Below are positions 23,601-36,128 of a stretch of 64,000 nt of DNA, piece by piece. The stretch covers positions 8,556,897 to 8,620,896 of the forward strand of contig NW_022145599.1 in assembly GCF_000002235.5 (NCBI RefSeq), given 5' to 3'. Position numbers and translations under genes: made by a program. Source of the stretch: Strongylocentrotus purpuratus. Its lineage: Eukaryota > Echinodermata > Echinoidea > Camarodonta > Strongylocentrotidae. The notes below the pieces were generated by a model. The model searched no databases. It was not told the origin of the DNA and saw only the letters and a list, made by a program, of their open reading frames with translations. The number at the start of each line of letters is the position of its first letter. Position 1 is the stretch's first letter.

Positions 23601-26600
23601 GGACTTTACTTTTAAACATCTTGACGATACTATTGACATTTGGAAATTTCACTCCCATGTTTTTTTTTCTACCCTTGTGTCATGTATACTTTCTTTGGTT
23701 CAACAGACGAGACATTATCGCTCTTAAGTAACATTAAAAAAGACATAATTTCGAGGGTAGCATTTTCATTATCATGTACAATCGTAATTGCTTGAAACAT
23801 AATCGGGAGTTTATATCACGTGGTTTCTGGCAGTCTGTTGCTCCCCGTCAAGGAGTGGAAATCGCAGCAATTAGAGGGATTTCTCTAAATACTTCGTAAC
23901 CATGGCAACGCGAGATCATTGCGTTGATGAGCAGAAGATTGTGTCTGCCCGCGGTTTATTTCATATCGTGTTACTGTCTGGGTCTGCGAATGAATTCAGA
24001 ACTACGGACATGTATATTCCAAAAAGTATTGTTTAGCTTGAACTAAAAGCAATGAAAAAAGAATATTGAGAAAGGCAAAGAGTTTGGAAATGTGTTTGAC
24101 AGTTTGATACGTTGGAATCACAATGAACATGATCTCAAAAAGTCTCAATGTACGTTCGTGAATGCCTATTTGATCAATCGCTTAGAAATAATATCTGACA
24201 CGGTATTGTGTTCAATGTGTTATGTGCGTTACGTGATATAAGAATAAAATATGCATAAAGATGAATTCTTCTCTATTTGGAAATGAAAATAGTTTGACGT
24301 ATAGTTTAAATGATAGTGAGTATGAGCATCGAATGCTATTGTGATATCCACAGTTTAGTGAGTTTTGTTCAGATTCAGTAAACCTCTGCCATTGGCGTAT
24401 ATAGTGAGTCTTATGTGAATATCAATTATCCAGTTTCTAAAAGAGTCGAATCAGCGAGCGACTAAGCGAGCAAGAAAATCGAGAGAGATTTTGGTTCATG
24501 TGTTCTTGTTGTTGTGACAGCCGCTCGAAGTGTATATAATTAAACAACATCGTATCAAAGTAAGTTTGCCATTGACGTATAATAGACAAGATATGAACAA
24601 TCAGAAAGAGACTACGGAGATGGGGATAGGGAGACTGCAATCACTTTTACCCCTCTCCTGCCTCCTGCAGCTATATCCTTACCTCTAAACTATTTGCGCA
24701 TAATTTCCATGACTCTTTTACAGGATGTCTTTACCTCCTAAATATATATAGTTCTACGTATTTTTGAACTACACAGCGCTCCCAAAGTTCACACTTTTTT
24801 AAATTTATCACATCACACATCACAAATTGCACATGCAGTTTCGTCTGATCATATAGCTGAATTCAGATGAACGGATTATTAGAGCTGTTTATTTTTTTGG
24901 ATTCTTATTGCATTAAATACTGTACTGATATTGTATTTAAAAATATACCTACTTCCACATTCGTTTCCATGCCAGCCCTTTGGACACGAACAGGTGCATC
25001 TTTCACGGTCAAGTTTTCCACAGTTTTGACATTTAAGGTTGCAATCTGTGTGGAAACAAAACATCGTAAACATGTTAATGGTCAAACCCGACCCCTGATT
25101 CTATTCGATCCACTCTCGTATGTCCACACTTGAAATTAACTTTGTCATTTTCTCGCTATTACAAAGTTATAGATATGATTTTTCTTGCAACAATGACAAT
25201 CTAACCTATTCCTTTTCTTTCTTATTACCATTTTCACAGCGTTCACTTTTCAACATGGTCAAAGACGAAAGAAAATTGATAACGGGTTATTAGTGAAATG
25301 AAGAGAGTTAGGGTCTAGGGACATCATAAACACAATTTTTTTTAAATAGATTTTACAAATACAAAAGCAGAACAAATGAAGAGCGAGATATCAGAAATTA
25401 AATATTTATCAACATGAAAAGACTTTAATCTTGAAAAGTCTTTTAAATAAATGATTTATGATGCATTTCTAACTTACCGCAGGGGTCTGTATGCTCCGAA
25501 CATGGACCTAAAAAATTAGAAATGAAAAAATGTTGTCATTACTAATGTAACTCCTTGGACATTAATGTGCTTCATGCATGAAGGCTAATGTTTAGAAATG
25601 CCTTTGCATGAAATTTCGTCTCAGTCGTTCTGTGCCATTTATTAAAATCGATGAAACTTGTCATTTTCTATCTTTCTTGTTATCAATTTCAATACTGGAA
25701 TAATACCAAGAAGCTCATTAAATGAATATCCTCATGCTCCCGTAACACAGGAAATGCATACACAGCGATCCCCAGCAATGGCGGAAGCATTTATATGGGG
25801 CGCCCCATATAAGAAAGAAAAGAAAAAACCGTGATAATCATGGACCCTAATGAATACTAATTAAAGCATCAAAGTACAGTTCGTAGAACAGTGGGTTATC
25901 AAATGGGACAATTAAGGAAATTCTCAATCCATTGCTTAAGAATAAAGAATAAGAATAAATCATCCGAGGGGTTTACTATTAAACATTTCTAATGTACTTA
26001 CGACATTTGTTTTTATAGCACTGCCCATTTCCAGAGGAACACCTTGAACAGCTTGGTCCAGCTATGTATGGCTGCCTTCCTCGTATGTTACCCCTAAAGA
26101 TAACCAATACACCCAAAAATAAGAATTACAAATTTTGGATCAATTAAAATCACACAAAAATATACAAATATATAAAGTAAATACATATTAGAGTTGTTAC
26201 ATTCACCAAGTCTACTAGTACTACAGTTCAAATGTTTTGTTTTACGTCTGTATTGTACTTTTAATGTGGCGATAATTCCACACCTTGATAAAATATGATA
26301 TGAATTTTGAAAAGTATAGGCCTATTTATAATCAATAGAGCACTCAGTGATCACACACCCTCTCCCCCCCCCTCTCTCTCTCTTAATTTTTTGTTGGCCT
26401 TCGCTTTCCGCTATGCATTGTTTAAATATGTACATGTATGTATGAACATTTTACTTATGACGTCAGCTCAATATTATGATGACCCCTTTTTTGTGTGTAA
26501 CATTTTAAGTGACCATAAATGTTAAAAATACATGTTGTGTGTGCTGATGTATCTGGAAAATAAATAAACATCAAATCAAATCACATCGCTACCCCCCCCC

Positions 26601-29263
26601 CCCCCTCAAGAAGAAGTAACTAATATTATATAAATCAAACGAAATTGTGATGAACTGATAACGAACCACGATATCAATACATCATTATTATACGTAACTC
26701 CGCTCAATGAATAAACAACGTTAGTTTGGCTTATATAAGCGGTTTTAAAAATCGGTAACAGGATTATTATCTATTTGACATTTCCTAGGCTAAGGTTCCT
26801 TCCGGAGGAGTTTTATCTAGGGGTTCTTCCCCGGTTAGGAGGTCCCAAGAGTTTCATAAGCTGATTCAATGTAAACATTTAGACACGTTGTAAAAAGGTC
26901 ATGAGCAAAGGTAATTATTTAATTGAAATCAGTTCCGATGAATTTGCAAGATATTTTTAACGAAGAGGGTGAATCTTGTAATTCGTGTATCGCTTCTTGT
27001 AAGCGTATATAGGTCTACTTTCGTTTTGGACTGGTTCTAGGATTTTGTGCCTTCTAACTTCAACAATATTTATTTTAATGCCTTCTCGCTAAAGAATAAA
27101 ATGTCTTTTGGGGTCGAAGATTTTGAAGGGGTACAGTTTTAGGTATGTGTTCATAAGATACGCTAGCAGGGTTTCAAAAGAAACGGGTCGGAAGTGCCTC
27201 TGCTATTAAAATATGCCAGTGGGCTGAATTTGCTTGCTCGAATGTTAACTTTACAGTTTCTGAATTTATAAGAGTGAGCGAAGCTTTGCAATTATTTCCT
27301 GCTTAGTAACGACCACTCACTATAATACGGAACTATATAGCGATAACTCATATGTGGTTCTTTTTTATTTTCTTGAATGTAAAGAAGGTCCCACCTTACC
27401 CGGATAGGTAGTTACAGACGACAATCCATCGGTCAAATGTGATGTTCTCATTCTGCCTGCAGAAAGCTCGCCCACATCCAACCGCCTTAGTTGTTGCCCA
27501 TATGATCTTGAAAACATAATAATTAAAAACAAAATATTGGTACATAAATATATATATCAACAACAACAAAAACATCGAAACCAATTCCTGGGGAGAACCC
27601 AGTCTAAATACTAAGTTTGTTAAAAGGATCTCCTCATTGGCTGTTGTTTTAAGAAGCAAGCAGACAAACGAAAGTCAGTTTGATTGTAGGAATGAATACG
27701 GATTTGTATATGTATCTATTATCTCCTAGTCAAATAACGAGTTGTACATAATAATTATATCTTTCTTCTATAGCGTTCATTTTACAATATAGCGCAATTT
27801 ACAATGTACAATAATTACTGAAAGCTGTATAAGCGCTTTGGTAAGTGTGTAGCGCTTTGTTGCTGATATATTAATAACGACGAGGAGATATAGCTATGAA
27901 TCACATTTGATTGATTATCAAAGACGAAGTTGTTGAATTAATTGTAGATTTACACCCGATTCAAAAGTTAATCATCACCTGTGTATAGTGGCCACACATT
28001 CGGCCCTCTTCGCAGGAATTCGTCTCGTAGTCGTAAAATCGATCCTCGTTGGTCCAAGCTCGGGAAGAGCTGGTGGTCTCGGGTAGCGCCCATTTGGATC
28101 GGCCGTAACCAGCCCAAATGTTCTGGCCGAATCGAGAGATGGTCGAGTTCTCAGGCTTACCATGTTGCAGGGTACACTTGACAGCCCAACCGTCTGCAGC
28201 GGCTGCCAGCTCTTCGTCCCAATACTAACAAGTGAATAAAAAGCAATTAATTATTTCAATTACATTAAACATCCAACATGCTAGAATTATCCAATAACAG
28301 GAAGCTTACTGATTATCATTTGTGATAACATTAATTTTGAGAATAGACTACTTCCTTTCTATTCCCATTCTATATAGAACAAAAACTAGGTGAAAAGTTA
28401 TTCTCATTTTATCAAGTATCATTTCACCTCCAACACCTCCTGTTTAAAGCTCCACTGCACTACTTATAGCTACTTGTGCCCTCTGTATAGCAAACAATGC
28501 CTAATCGGTGCCTGTTGGTCCCCCGTGATCCCCTTTTTCTTATGTTAATTGAGAACTGATTTGATGAGATAACCACCTGTCAGTGACCTTACAGGGAGGT
28601 ATAATCCCCTCTGGCCAAACTATTACAGACGGGCTTTAAATTCGTCATAATAGTTAAGAACAGAGCAATCTAAGTCCCAAGAACCATCCCGCTATACATC
28701 AACGTAGTAACCATGGTAACGGAATGTTTGAATAACTGCACACATTCTAAAATATAATCGTTTATCTTATCATGCCATCCCTTTTGAATATATTAAGAAA
28801 CTGTACAGTGAGAGATGAAAGGAGTACATGCCTGACATGCACAGCAGGTGCCCTCTCTTAAACCAAATCTTAAATTCCTTAAATACACAAGGATTTGTTT
28901 GTTATTCAGCTTGTTAGAGATTTATCAGAACTGCATGTGCCCCCCTCCCCCGTCTTAACAAAAAACCTGGATCCGTCCCTGTCATAGACACATACTGCAT
29001 CACACCATCTCTTTCCACCCCACTCCCCGAAAACATCTCGAGCTCACCAAATATTCCATATCGGCTGCTGTTGGAGAGACGTTACCCCTCTCCTGGTTGT
29101 GGACGTCAACGATCGCCATCAACTCAGCGACGGTGTACGGCACAGACAATCCGACATTGTCGCTGACAACAGGCATCGACATCGTCATCAACCGTGGTCG
29201 AAAACTCACGACGCCGATGAGGAAGACGAGAAGTCGAATCACGAAATCAATAAATAAATCCAT
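17699..29263 (-). CDS. Secreted CAP-EGF-ShKT-mucin-hemopexin protein, 13 coding exons
   Basis: Exons: 29263-29048, 28224-27979, 27506-27400, 26093-26002, 25507-25478, 25045-24953, 22231-22115, 21678-21637, 20919-19778, 19355-19208, 18918-18884, 18539-18305, 17820-17699. All phases join; 2625 nt, 874 aa. Residues 1 to about 22 are a hydrophobic signal. CAP domain about 45-205: HNQERG, QHGKPE (H93), CGHYTQIIWATTKAVGCG (H151), VCNYLS. Then a Cys-rich hinge, EGF-like 231-261 (CTCSCPKGWHGNEC), ShKT 263-299 (six Cys), and a Thr/Ser-rich mucin-like linker about 300-670. Last comes a four-blade hemopexin domain 675-870 with the usual closing cysteines C677 and C870, FGVVVDAAF and YLFTNRWVWRYDD. CAP proteins are extracellular; the catalytic or inhibitory role is unknown. 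The 35-nt exon 11 is the least certain; its phase fits. There is no protease domain. Confidence 0.88.
21309..21480 (+). mobile_element. tRNA-derived SINE-like copy
   Basis: Starts with a box-A-like TGGTATAGTGA and contains a box-B-like TTTTGAATCCCAGCC. These are followed by the segment TTGGCAAGACATTAATCA and CAGGTGTCAATGGGTACCTG, which I recognise as typical of invertebrate SINE bodies. It lies in an intron of the CAP-hemopexin gene, on the strand opposite the gene. Confidence 0.55.
22505..22640 (+). mobile_element. Second tRNA-derived SINE-like remnant
   Basis: The string GTGGCAAAGCAATGGCCTCG followed by GGATCAAAACC resembles degenerate box A and box B of a tRNA-related head. A TGTGAGACATTAATCCTCA body follows, related to the copy at 21309. 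No intact tRNA fold. Confidence 0.45.
22971..23344 (-). mobile_element. TTAA-flanked MITE, copy 3
   Basis: Near-identical to 12689-13062, in the same orientation. TTAA occurs at both ends, with terminal repeats AGGTAAAGACCAGT. Inserted in an intron of the CAP-hemopexin gene between the EGF and ShKT exons. Confidence 0.9.
28443..28588 (+). repeat. Dispersed repeat, copy A
   Basis: Shares an ordered series of blocks with 37105-37251: CCACTGCACTAC, TATAGCTACTTG, TATAGCAAACAATG, TAATCGGTG, GATCCCC and GATGAGATAACCACCTGTCAG. No coding frame and no clear ends. Lies in the intron between the first two CAP-hemopexin exons. Confidence 0.75.
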
Positions 29264-29578
29264 ACTTGACAGCTTGGTCGTTCATGTATCTATTCGCTCG
29301 TCTTCACCTGCTTGCGTTTGCTTCGGATATGCTCCAATTAAGTACAACGGATAACTTAACAGGAAAGAAGGCACCCATGCAGTTAAACTCGCAAACAGAT
29401 TTGAAATGATCGGAGCAACTCATCAGTTCATCTCGGTTGTCAACAAGCAACTCTCTGGGAAACTGTTCTATTTTTCACCCCCAAAACGTGGACCCGAATT
29501 ATCCCGCGCATCCTGAATCAATCGAAAAGCTGGCAGCCAAAATATGGATATATATTCCACCATCCCAACATAAATTGA

Positions 29579-29971
29579 TCTCAATCAGCACCCTGCATAA
29601 ACCCTGTAAATTCACACCAACCAACGACCTCAATCTGGTTTAAAAGTAGGGCTTCAATCCACGCTCGATCAGATTTTGTTTACGAAAGGGAGAGCGAACG
29701 AGATGCAAAAAACGGTGCCAGGTGGATCAGAGATGGCAAACAAATTGATCCCGAATGTCAGAGAGTTGAGATCACGGAACGCCCAGCGACAAGGCTAGAA
29801 GTTAAGAAGTTGTTGATGTTGATTGCAAGCCTGGGCTCCCTTGCAGAGATATATGACGGTAGAAAGGTTGAAATAAAAAATGGGACGTTTCCAGTAGCTA
29901 TAAAGTGGAAGGATTTGAGGGTCAGAGTACGATCAAAGGTTGAGAAGGCGTATCCAGGGAAAGGGGGCTAA
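29579..29971 (+). pseudogene. Start-less open frame of about 130 codons, unknown family
   Basis: The plus frame is open from just after a TGA at 29576-29578 to TAA at 29969-29971, with no in-frame ATG near its beginning. The later part looks protein-like: ARWIRDGKQIDPECQRVEIT, then RLEVKKLLMLIASLGSLAEI and YDGRKVEIKNGTFPVAIKWK, ending in a basic RVRSKVEKAYPGKGG. I do not recognise the family. It may be the last exon of an unidentified gene or a fragment of a transposon ORF. No splice acceptor could be fixed with confidence. It lies about 300 bp upstream of the CAP-hemopexin start, divergently. Confidence 0.4.
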
Positions 29972-30627
29972 GCTAAGCGTCCGTTTCAAAGGCAAGAGGC
30001 ATTGGTAACCACGATGGGGTGGAAGCCCCCGATAAATGCGCACCCCTGTACCCCCTCCCTTAACTAATTATCCTGGTGACGGACTAATTCCCCTAGAAAG
30101 GGATAACTGTTAACCATGATTGACGTGTAGCAGTAGCAGTTTCGGTGACATTTTGTACGTGCTTTTAAGAACAACATGAAAGTCTCGATCAAAATTTCTA
30201 ATAATTTTTATCTTTTCCAACAATATTATTGTCGGTATTTTGCTGGATAAAAAGTGTTTTCGATACAAGTCTCATTAAAAAAATGCAAAAAATTAAAACT
30301 ATAAATCCTCCTTACTTATTCAGCCAGTTGATCTTTATATTTCCGTTTTGTCTGTATCGTAATTTTATCTTCACGTTTATGTAAATATCGAAATTTTCTA
30401 CAACGCCCCCCCCCCATGGCCCTTTCAGCTCACACGCCCCTGAAACACCGCCCCTCGTTCGCATCAGAATCAATTTACGAGGCGCTAGCTGGGGTGCATG
30501 GGGTAAATCCAATCGGTACGTAGGATTATATTGATGGTAATGATAACCGACTGTTAATTCTTGAGTGAATTTGTTTTGAACGATTTTCGGTCGATTTAAG
30601 TAAATCCTACATCTCTATCCCTATCCG

Positions 30628-30633
<6 letters not shown>

Positions 30634-30677
<44 letters not shown>

Positions 30678-30953
30678 GCTCATTTTCTATTTCTCTCTCG
30701 TTTCTACTCTTTTTCTTCCACCTCTCCCTCTCTCTCCCCTCCCTTCCACTCGCCCACCATCTCCCATTTCTCTCTTACACACTCTCTCTTTTTCTATATG
30801 TATCTCTACCTCTCTATGCTCTCTCTCTCTCTCTCTCCCCCAGTCTCTCCCTCTTCCCGTCCTCTTTCTCTCTCCATTCTAAACTGCACCTCACTTTTTA
30901 TCTCCAGCTTCCTCATCGTGTTCATCGTCTACTTCTTTCCTCTTTCTCCCTAT

Positions 30954-31001
<48 letters not shown>

Positions 31002-31012
31002 GCGTCTCTCTG
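30634..31012. repeat. CT-rich low-complexity region
   Basis: Several (CT)n runs joined by pyrimidine-rich sequence. Ser/Leu-rich frames are artefacts. Confidence 0.92.
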
Positions 31013-31207
31013 ATTCTTTCCATGCCTGTGCCTAGAGTGATTTGTCTTTGACCTTCACGAGACCTTCGTGTTGAAAGACCAAGGTTGACAGAAATGAGGA
31101 CAAATATTGCACTTGAATGGTTTACACGAAAAGCCTAAGCTTCTCAAAGTTAAATTAGAATTTAAAGACATGTTACCATATTCAACACCTCTGTTCTTGA
31201 AAACATA

Positions 31208-31333
31208 TCACCATCATCACATAACCATCATCGTCATCGTCATCATCGTCATCATCTTTATCACCATTATCATCACCACCACCACCACCACCCTGCCTCC
31301 TCCTCCTACCTCCTCCTCCTCCTCCTCCTCATG
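31208..31333. repeat. Trinucleotide repeat tract (CAT, CAC, CTC units)
   Basis: Successive ATC/CAC/CCT-type triplet runs. The open frame through it, with Ile/Val, Thr and Ser homopolymers, is a repeat artefact. Confidence 0.9.
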
Positions 31334-31339
31334 ATCACC

Positions 31340-34130
31340 ATCCTAACCATCTCTGCCTACTTTGTACTCCTACTTTACCTGTCTCTCTCTTACTATTGTT
31401 TGCTTCTCTTCAATAATCTCTCTATATTTAGAACTTGTTATTATATCGTCAATACAAGCGGTACGATTTAAATCCTTGGTTGTTGACAAAGCCCCCGTAA
31501 ATCATGATTTCCCTTCGTACAATAAAGACATGATCAGGTTTTGACATTTATTTCAAACTGAGTCTCTCTCAAATGGAAATGAATTCGGGAAAAATTGAGG
31601 TCATCGAACCATTGGATAAATTTTCATCACCATTTTTTTCCTTCAAATTCTAAACTTTTTGTAAAATTTCCATTTTCTATTTCAAACAAATGACAGAGTC
31701 AGCATAATTCATTTGCATTTATCATAATATACGTTCATACTTGACAAACAGCTGTGTCTTTGTAGCCGTTATGCCGCTGGGTGCTCTCTACGACATTAAT
31801 CGCTATAATTTGAGCCAAAATTGTGACAAAATAGAACAAAATGGCCTTCTAATGGTCAAGATTCATGAGTGATAAGATCAAGCTGTGTCTGTGTTGGACC
31901 CTGTAACACTGCCCCAGTTGTTTCGTATTTTTCTTCTCTTGTTTGTTAAGCAGTTGTTATAAAAGATTTCTACATCAGAGCAAGATGCACTCCAGTTGAT
32001 GTTTTCATTGTAGTGTCATGGTCAATAGTGAAATAAAAAAAACAGCTCAGGGCACAGGACATTATAAACGACAGATAAAGGAATCTCCGAAGAAAAGTTG
32101 TAAAACACATCATTTGAGTACATAATACATCCTTGATTATTAGTAGAACGATTCAAGCCCCCCCCCCCCCAACTCGGATTATCATCCCGGACAACTATCC
32201 CCATCAGAAATCTACCACCGGACAATTACCTCCAGTAGTATATCCGAGGGTAAAAGTGATAACCATCCAACAGCACAAATGGATACATATACTATGAATA
32301 TTTAAAAGCTTTTTCGAAAAAGATAAAGAAATCTAAACAGGATTGCGAATGAAAACTAGGATCATAGCAATAGGTGGCGCTATACCACTTTTGATGTAAT
32401 GTTGCTAGCTCCCCCCCCCCCCCCCAGGAGAAAAAAATCAACAACAACAAATCGATGAATCCCTTACAGTAACGTAAAGAAGTGTCCTAATAATTTTTAA
32501 TTTGCATACAGGGTTTAGAAACTTGTCAAAGAAGCATAAACGTATAGTATTAAACTGATACTTCAACTTTAAGTTTAAGATATTTGAAGATGTTCAGACA
32601 ATGCTTGCGATTTTCCGAAATGCACCTCCTTAGTGACGTTAGCAGAAACTGCAAACGCAATTAAACAAATGCATACTCTTTATAAGAGGAAAACAAGGAA
32701 AACAAGGGAACAGAGAAAGAAAAGATAATGAATTAATTAACTGAGGAGGAATTCTTTTTAAAGAGAGAGAAATAAATACACAAACAACGATCGCATATAC
32801 TTTTATAGGATCAAGCCAATTGCAATTTTAATACCTTGTTTTATTGCTATTTTGAAATCGTCAATGTTTGCAAATTTCAAAAGGTAATGGAAAGGTCTAT
32901 TGAAATGTTTAATAGGTTGATTTTTCGACAGTCTTCGCTATCGTCTATTGAGTTTTTTTATAATTTTTGTATATACTGTATAATGGTTATACGAGCAGTG
33001 TTTCGTCTCTTGACTAAAATAATCTTCCTTTTCGATGTTGTGAACTTTTCAAGGGAGGGAAACCAGCGAAAAAAGATTTCAATCGTCTCGAAACTTGTCG
33101 GGGTAAAGACCCTGTTCCCCAACTTTATACGTCTCTTCAAAATCAAATGATATAGGAATAACAAAGATGCCAAACGTAAACAGAAACAGAGCTAAGATCT
33201 ACAGATGTGACAAGGGTTTTGCTGACAGAGGGCGCTATTAAAAACACCGATGAAAAAAGGATCGATCGCTAACAGGATGGATCTGCTGATAAAATGTAAA
33301 CTTATTATGACATTCTCTTTGTCCCACACTTAAACTCTTTTAATGTTTCCGTCCTCATTAATTTAGGAAATTGTATTCACCTTCATTAGTGATGATACTT
33401 ATTCCCTTATTCTCCAGTGTCTAAAATAATTTCCTATCCCGTCCGTCGTTCAAGTTCTGTATTTTGTTTAATTATTTCTAATGAAAGCCGACCTTAAAAC
33501 TGATGGTTTCAATGTCGATACCAATGAAATTAGGATACATCAAGCGAGATCAAAATGATCTTTTCTCGGAAATGCTGTCAAAATAATACATTTCTTTGAC
33601 AGCGTCCAGCGGTGAGACGAAAATAATAATCCAATTTGCTGTATCGGTACAAAACAGGAAACAAGCCCATACTGCGTTTGCAAATTAAAGTTTACTGAAG
33701 AGTCACTGTCTCCTACATACCTATTCCACTACACATCATGATCGTATTTCTAAATTTAGATTAGATTTGATGATTATATTTTCTTAGGTCGTTAAAGTAT
33801 TATGCTTTTGGGTGAATTAATGCATTTGTTTATAATGAAAAATAACAGGCGTCATGATGATTAAAATAAAATTATATTTTTTCTCACTATAATTATATTT
33901 AAAAAAAATATCACATCTTGTATTAAAGGTAGAGTTGACAATTCATGTAAATATGCTACTAACCAAATCCAAAAACTAAGAAATGTTCTTTGTGTTATAT
34001 TATGTGACCCTTTTTGTCTAAATGATGATTTCTCACCCTGGTCGAATTATTTTTGTCTGTTTTAATACTGAAGCGGGCGGGCTTCATTTAATATTTTCGC
34101 TGCCAGAGAGAGATTCTTCGAAAATCTCTT
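31340..34130. other. Intergenic DNA, no gene recognised
   Basis: AT-rich sequence with poly-C tracts (32160, 32411). The largest plus frame, at 32836-33150, has no recognisable motif or splice context. Confidence 0.5.
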
Positions 34131-34136
34131 CTGCAT

Positions 34137-34340
34137 TTCACTTGAGCGACACTCCAACAATATTTTGCTAGAAAGGGAAAGCGATTTGCTGCGCTCTCTT
34201 TCTCTTTTTCTCTTTCTTGATACACCTGCTTTTGTGTCGTTTTGAGAGAGAATGTCGACTCTTTAACCTGTATAATTCACTTGAGTGACACTCGAAACAA
34301 TCTTTTTGCTAAAAAAGGGGAAGTAAAGGGGTTTGCTGTC

Positions 34341-34376
<36 letters not shown>

Positions 34377-34550
34377 CTCTCTCTCTCTCACTCTCTCTCT
34401 CTCTCTCTCACTCTCTCTCTCTCTCTCTCTCTCTCCTCTCTCTCACTTTCTCTCTCTCTCTCGCTCTGTCTCTCTGTCTCTCTATCTCTCTCCCTCTCTT
34501 AGTACACCTGCTTTCCTGGCGCTTCGAGAGAGAATTTTGACTTTTTGACC
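34137..34550. repeat. Tandem duplication with unequal CT expansion
   Basis: Unit A (34137-34269) and unit B (34276-34550) share TTCACTTGAG(C/T)GACACTC at the start and ACACCTGCTTT plus GAGAGAGAAT near the end. Unit B is about twice as long because its internal CT tract has expanded to about 155 bp. Non-coding. Confidence 0.8.
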
Positions 34551-35194
34551 AGTTCAACCCCCTCCAAATGGTAATAATGCGCTACTGACAGCAACGCAAG
34601 TCTTTTAACTTCGAATATATTTGTAGAAATTCTAGGAAACGACTAATGATCATTCAATTACGATTAAAACCAACCTCTTTATTTCGGACGGCGAAAGTAG
34701 ATGAAAAAGAAAGCGATGAGCTATAGGAAAGATTGTCTGGGGTTTCGACGATTGTTGTCGCGAGGATGGCACGAGCGGAAAAGGAAATGGACAAATAATG
34801 AGTAGAAGATAACTCTTTAGCAATTCAACATCAGAATCAGGATAACGATGATTCTATTTTTCCATCTGTCACAGACTGAGACGCATGCCATATTGATGAA
34901 TGCTCTCTTGATGAAGTTGTTTTGGCCACCCAAACGGTCATCCGATTGATGACTCATATAAGTCATAAACAGGAAATCCCTTTTTCCATTCTAGAATTGA
35001 TATGTCATGAGTTTTGTCCATCATTATTTTGCCATCGAAAGGTGATAAACTTGGGGCTCGGATTTGTGATTGACAGAATTTTAAAAAGGCAATAACCTAA
35101 AACTTTCCATACAGGAATTTTGGAATAATCGACTACGCCGAAATAACAATACAAAATTCACGAAGTTCGATCAGAAAGGGCGAGGACCAGTCAT

Positions 35195-35286
35195 TCTCTC
35201 TGTCTGTCTCTCTCTGTCTGTCTCTCTCTCTGTCTGTCTCTCTCTCTCCGTCTCTGTCTCTTTCTGTCTCTCTCTTTCTCTCTCCC

Positions 35287-35323
<37 letters not shown>

Positions 35324-35325
35324 TA
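35195..35325. repeat. CT/CTGT microsatellite
   Basis: (CTCTGT)n grading into (CT)n. Confidence 0.93.
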
Positions 35326-35908
35326 CCATGACCTATAAATAAGAGTTTATCAAAGAGATTATTAATGTCAAAGCTTGCAAGGACTCTTATAAAATCCGGT
35401 CAAGATCTTTCGCCTGTGGATTACAGCAAATGCGAATATACATCAAGTCTACCAATATTCAAATAGATGCTCGTAGGGGAAGTGGAGTTTTTTTTCTTCT
35501 AATAAATGGTGTTAGCCGAGAAGAACAACTCGGCATTTTGCCCAGCTTCATAGCGTCTCCGATATTATTTTTGTAGGTTGTTGTTTTAAATATTCTGTTA
35601 TTTCTTTCATTTCAGTGAAATCAATATTCTGTAGAAACATGAAAAATAAACAATCCTGAACAAGGTATGAACATAAATTCTTACAAGTCACATGTATACA
35701 CTTATCTTCGTCATTACGTACTACTGTTCTTTTTACATAAAAGAATGGCAGATAAGTTATACATGTATATATCATAATAATAGTTAACTTAGAACAACAG
35801 CTAACTTGAATTTAAATGATATGGCAAGGTCGGAATAAAATTTTAAACATACCTATCATTTCTATCGTAGTAAAACATTACACGATGATTGTTTCGCATG
35901 CAAATGAT

Positions 35909-36128
35909 CATTGCCGTCATTATAATCCATTGAGGGGGGGGGGGTGGGGGCGGCGAATCGTAAATCATGAAGAACAAATACTATTTTTCATAGTGTTTAT
36001 TTTTACATTCGACGGCAATTCTTTTATGTAAAAAGAACATTGCCGTCATTATAATCCATTGAGGGGGGGGGGTGGGGGCGGCGAATCGTAAATCATGAAG
36101 AACAAATACTATTTTTCATAGTGTTTAT
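35909..36128. repeat. Near-perfect direct duplication of about 92 bp
   Basis: 35909-36000 and 36038-36128 match from CATTGCCGTCATTATAATCC through a poly-G stretch to CATAGTGTTTAT. They differ essentially only in G-run length. The spacer is 37 bp. The identity implies a recent event, or an assembly artefact at the poly-G. Confidence 0.92.

Noticed and set aside
32836..33150. 104-aa plus-strand frame
   Set aside because: Phe/Ile-rich AT-biased translation without motif or gene context.
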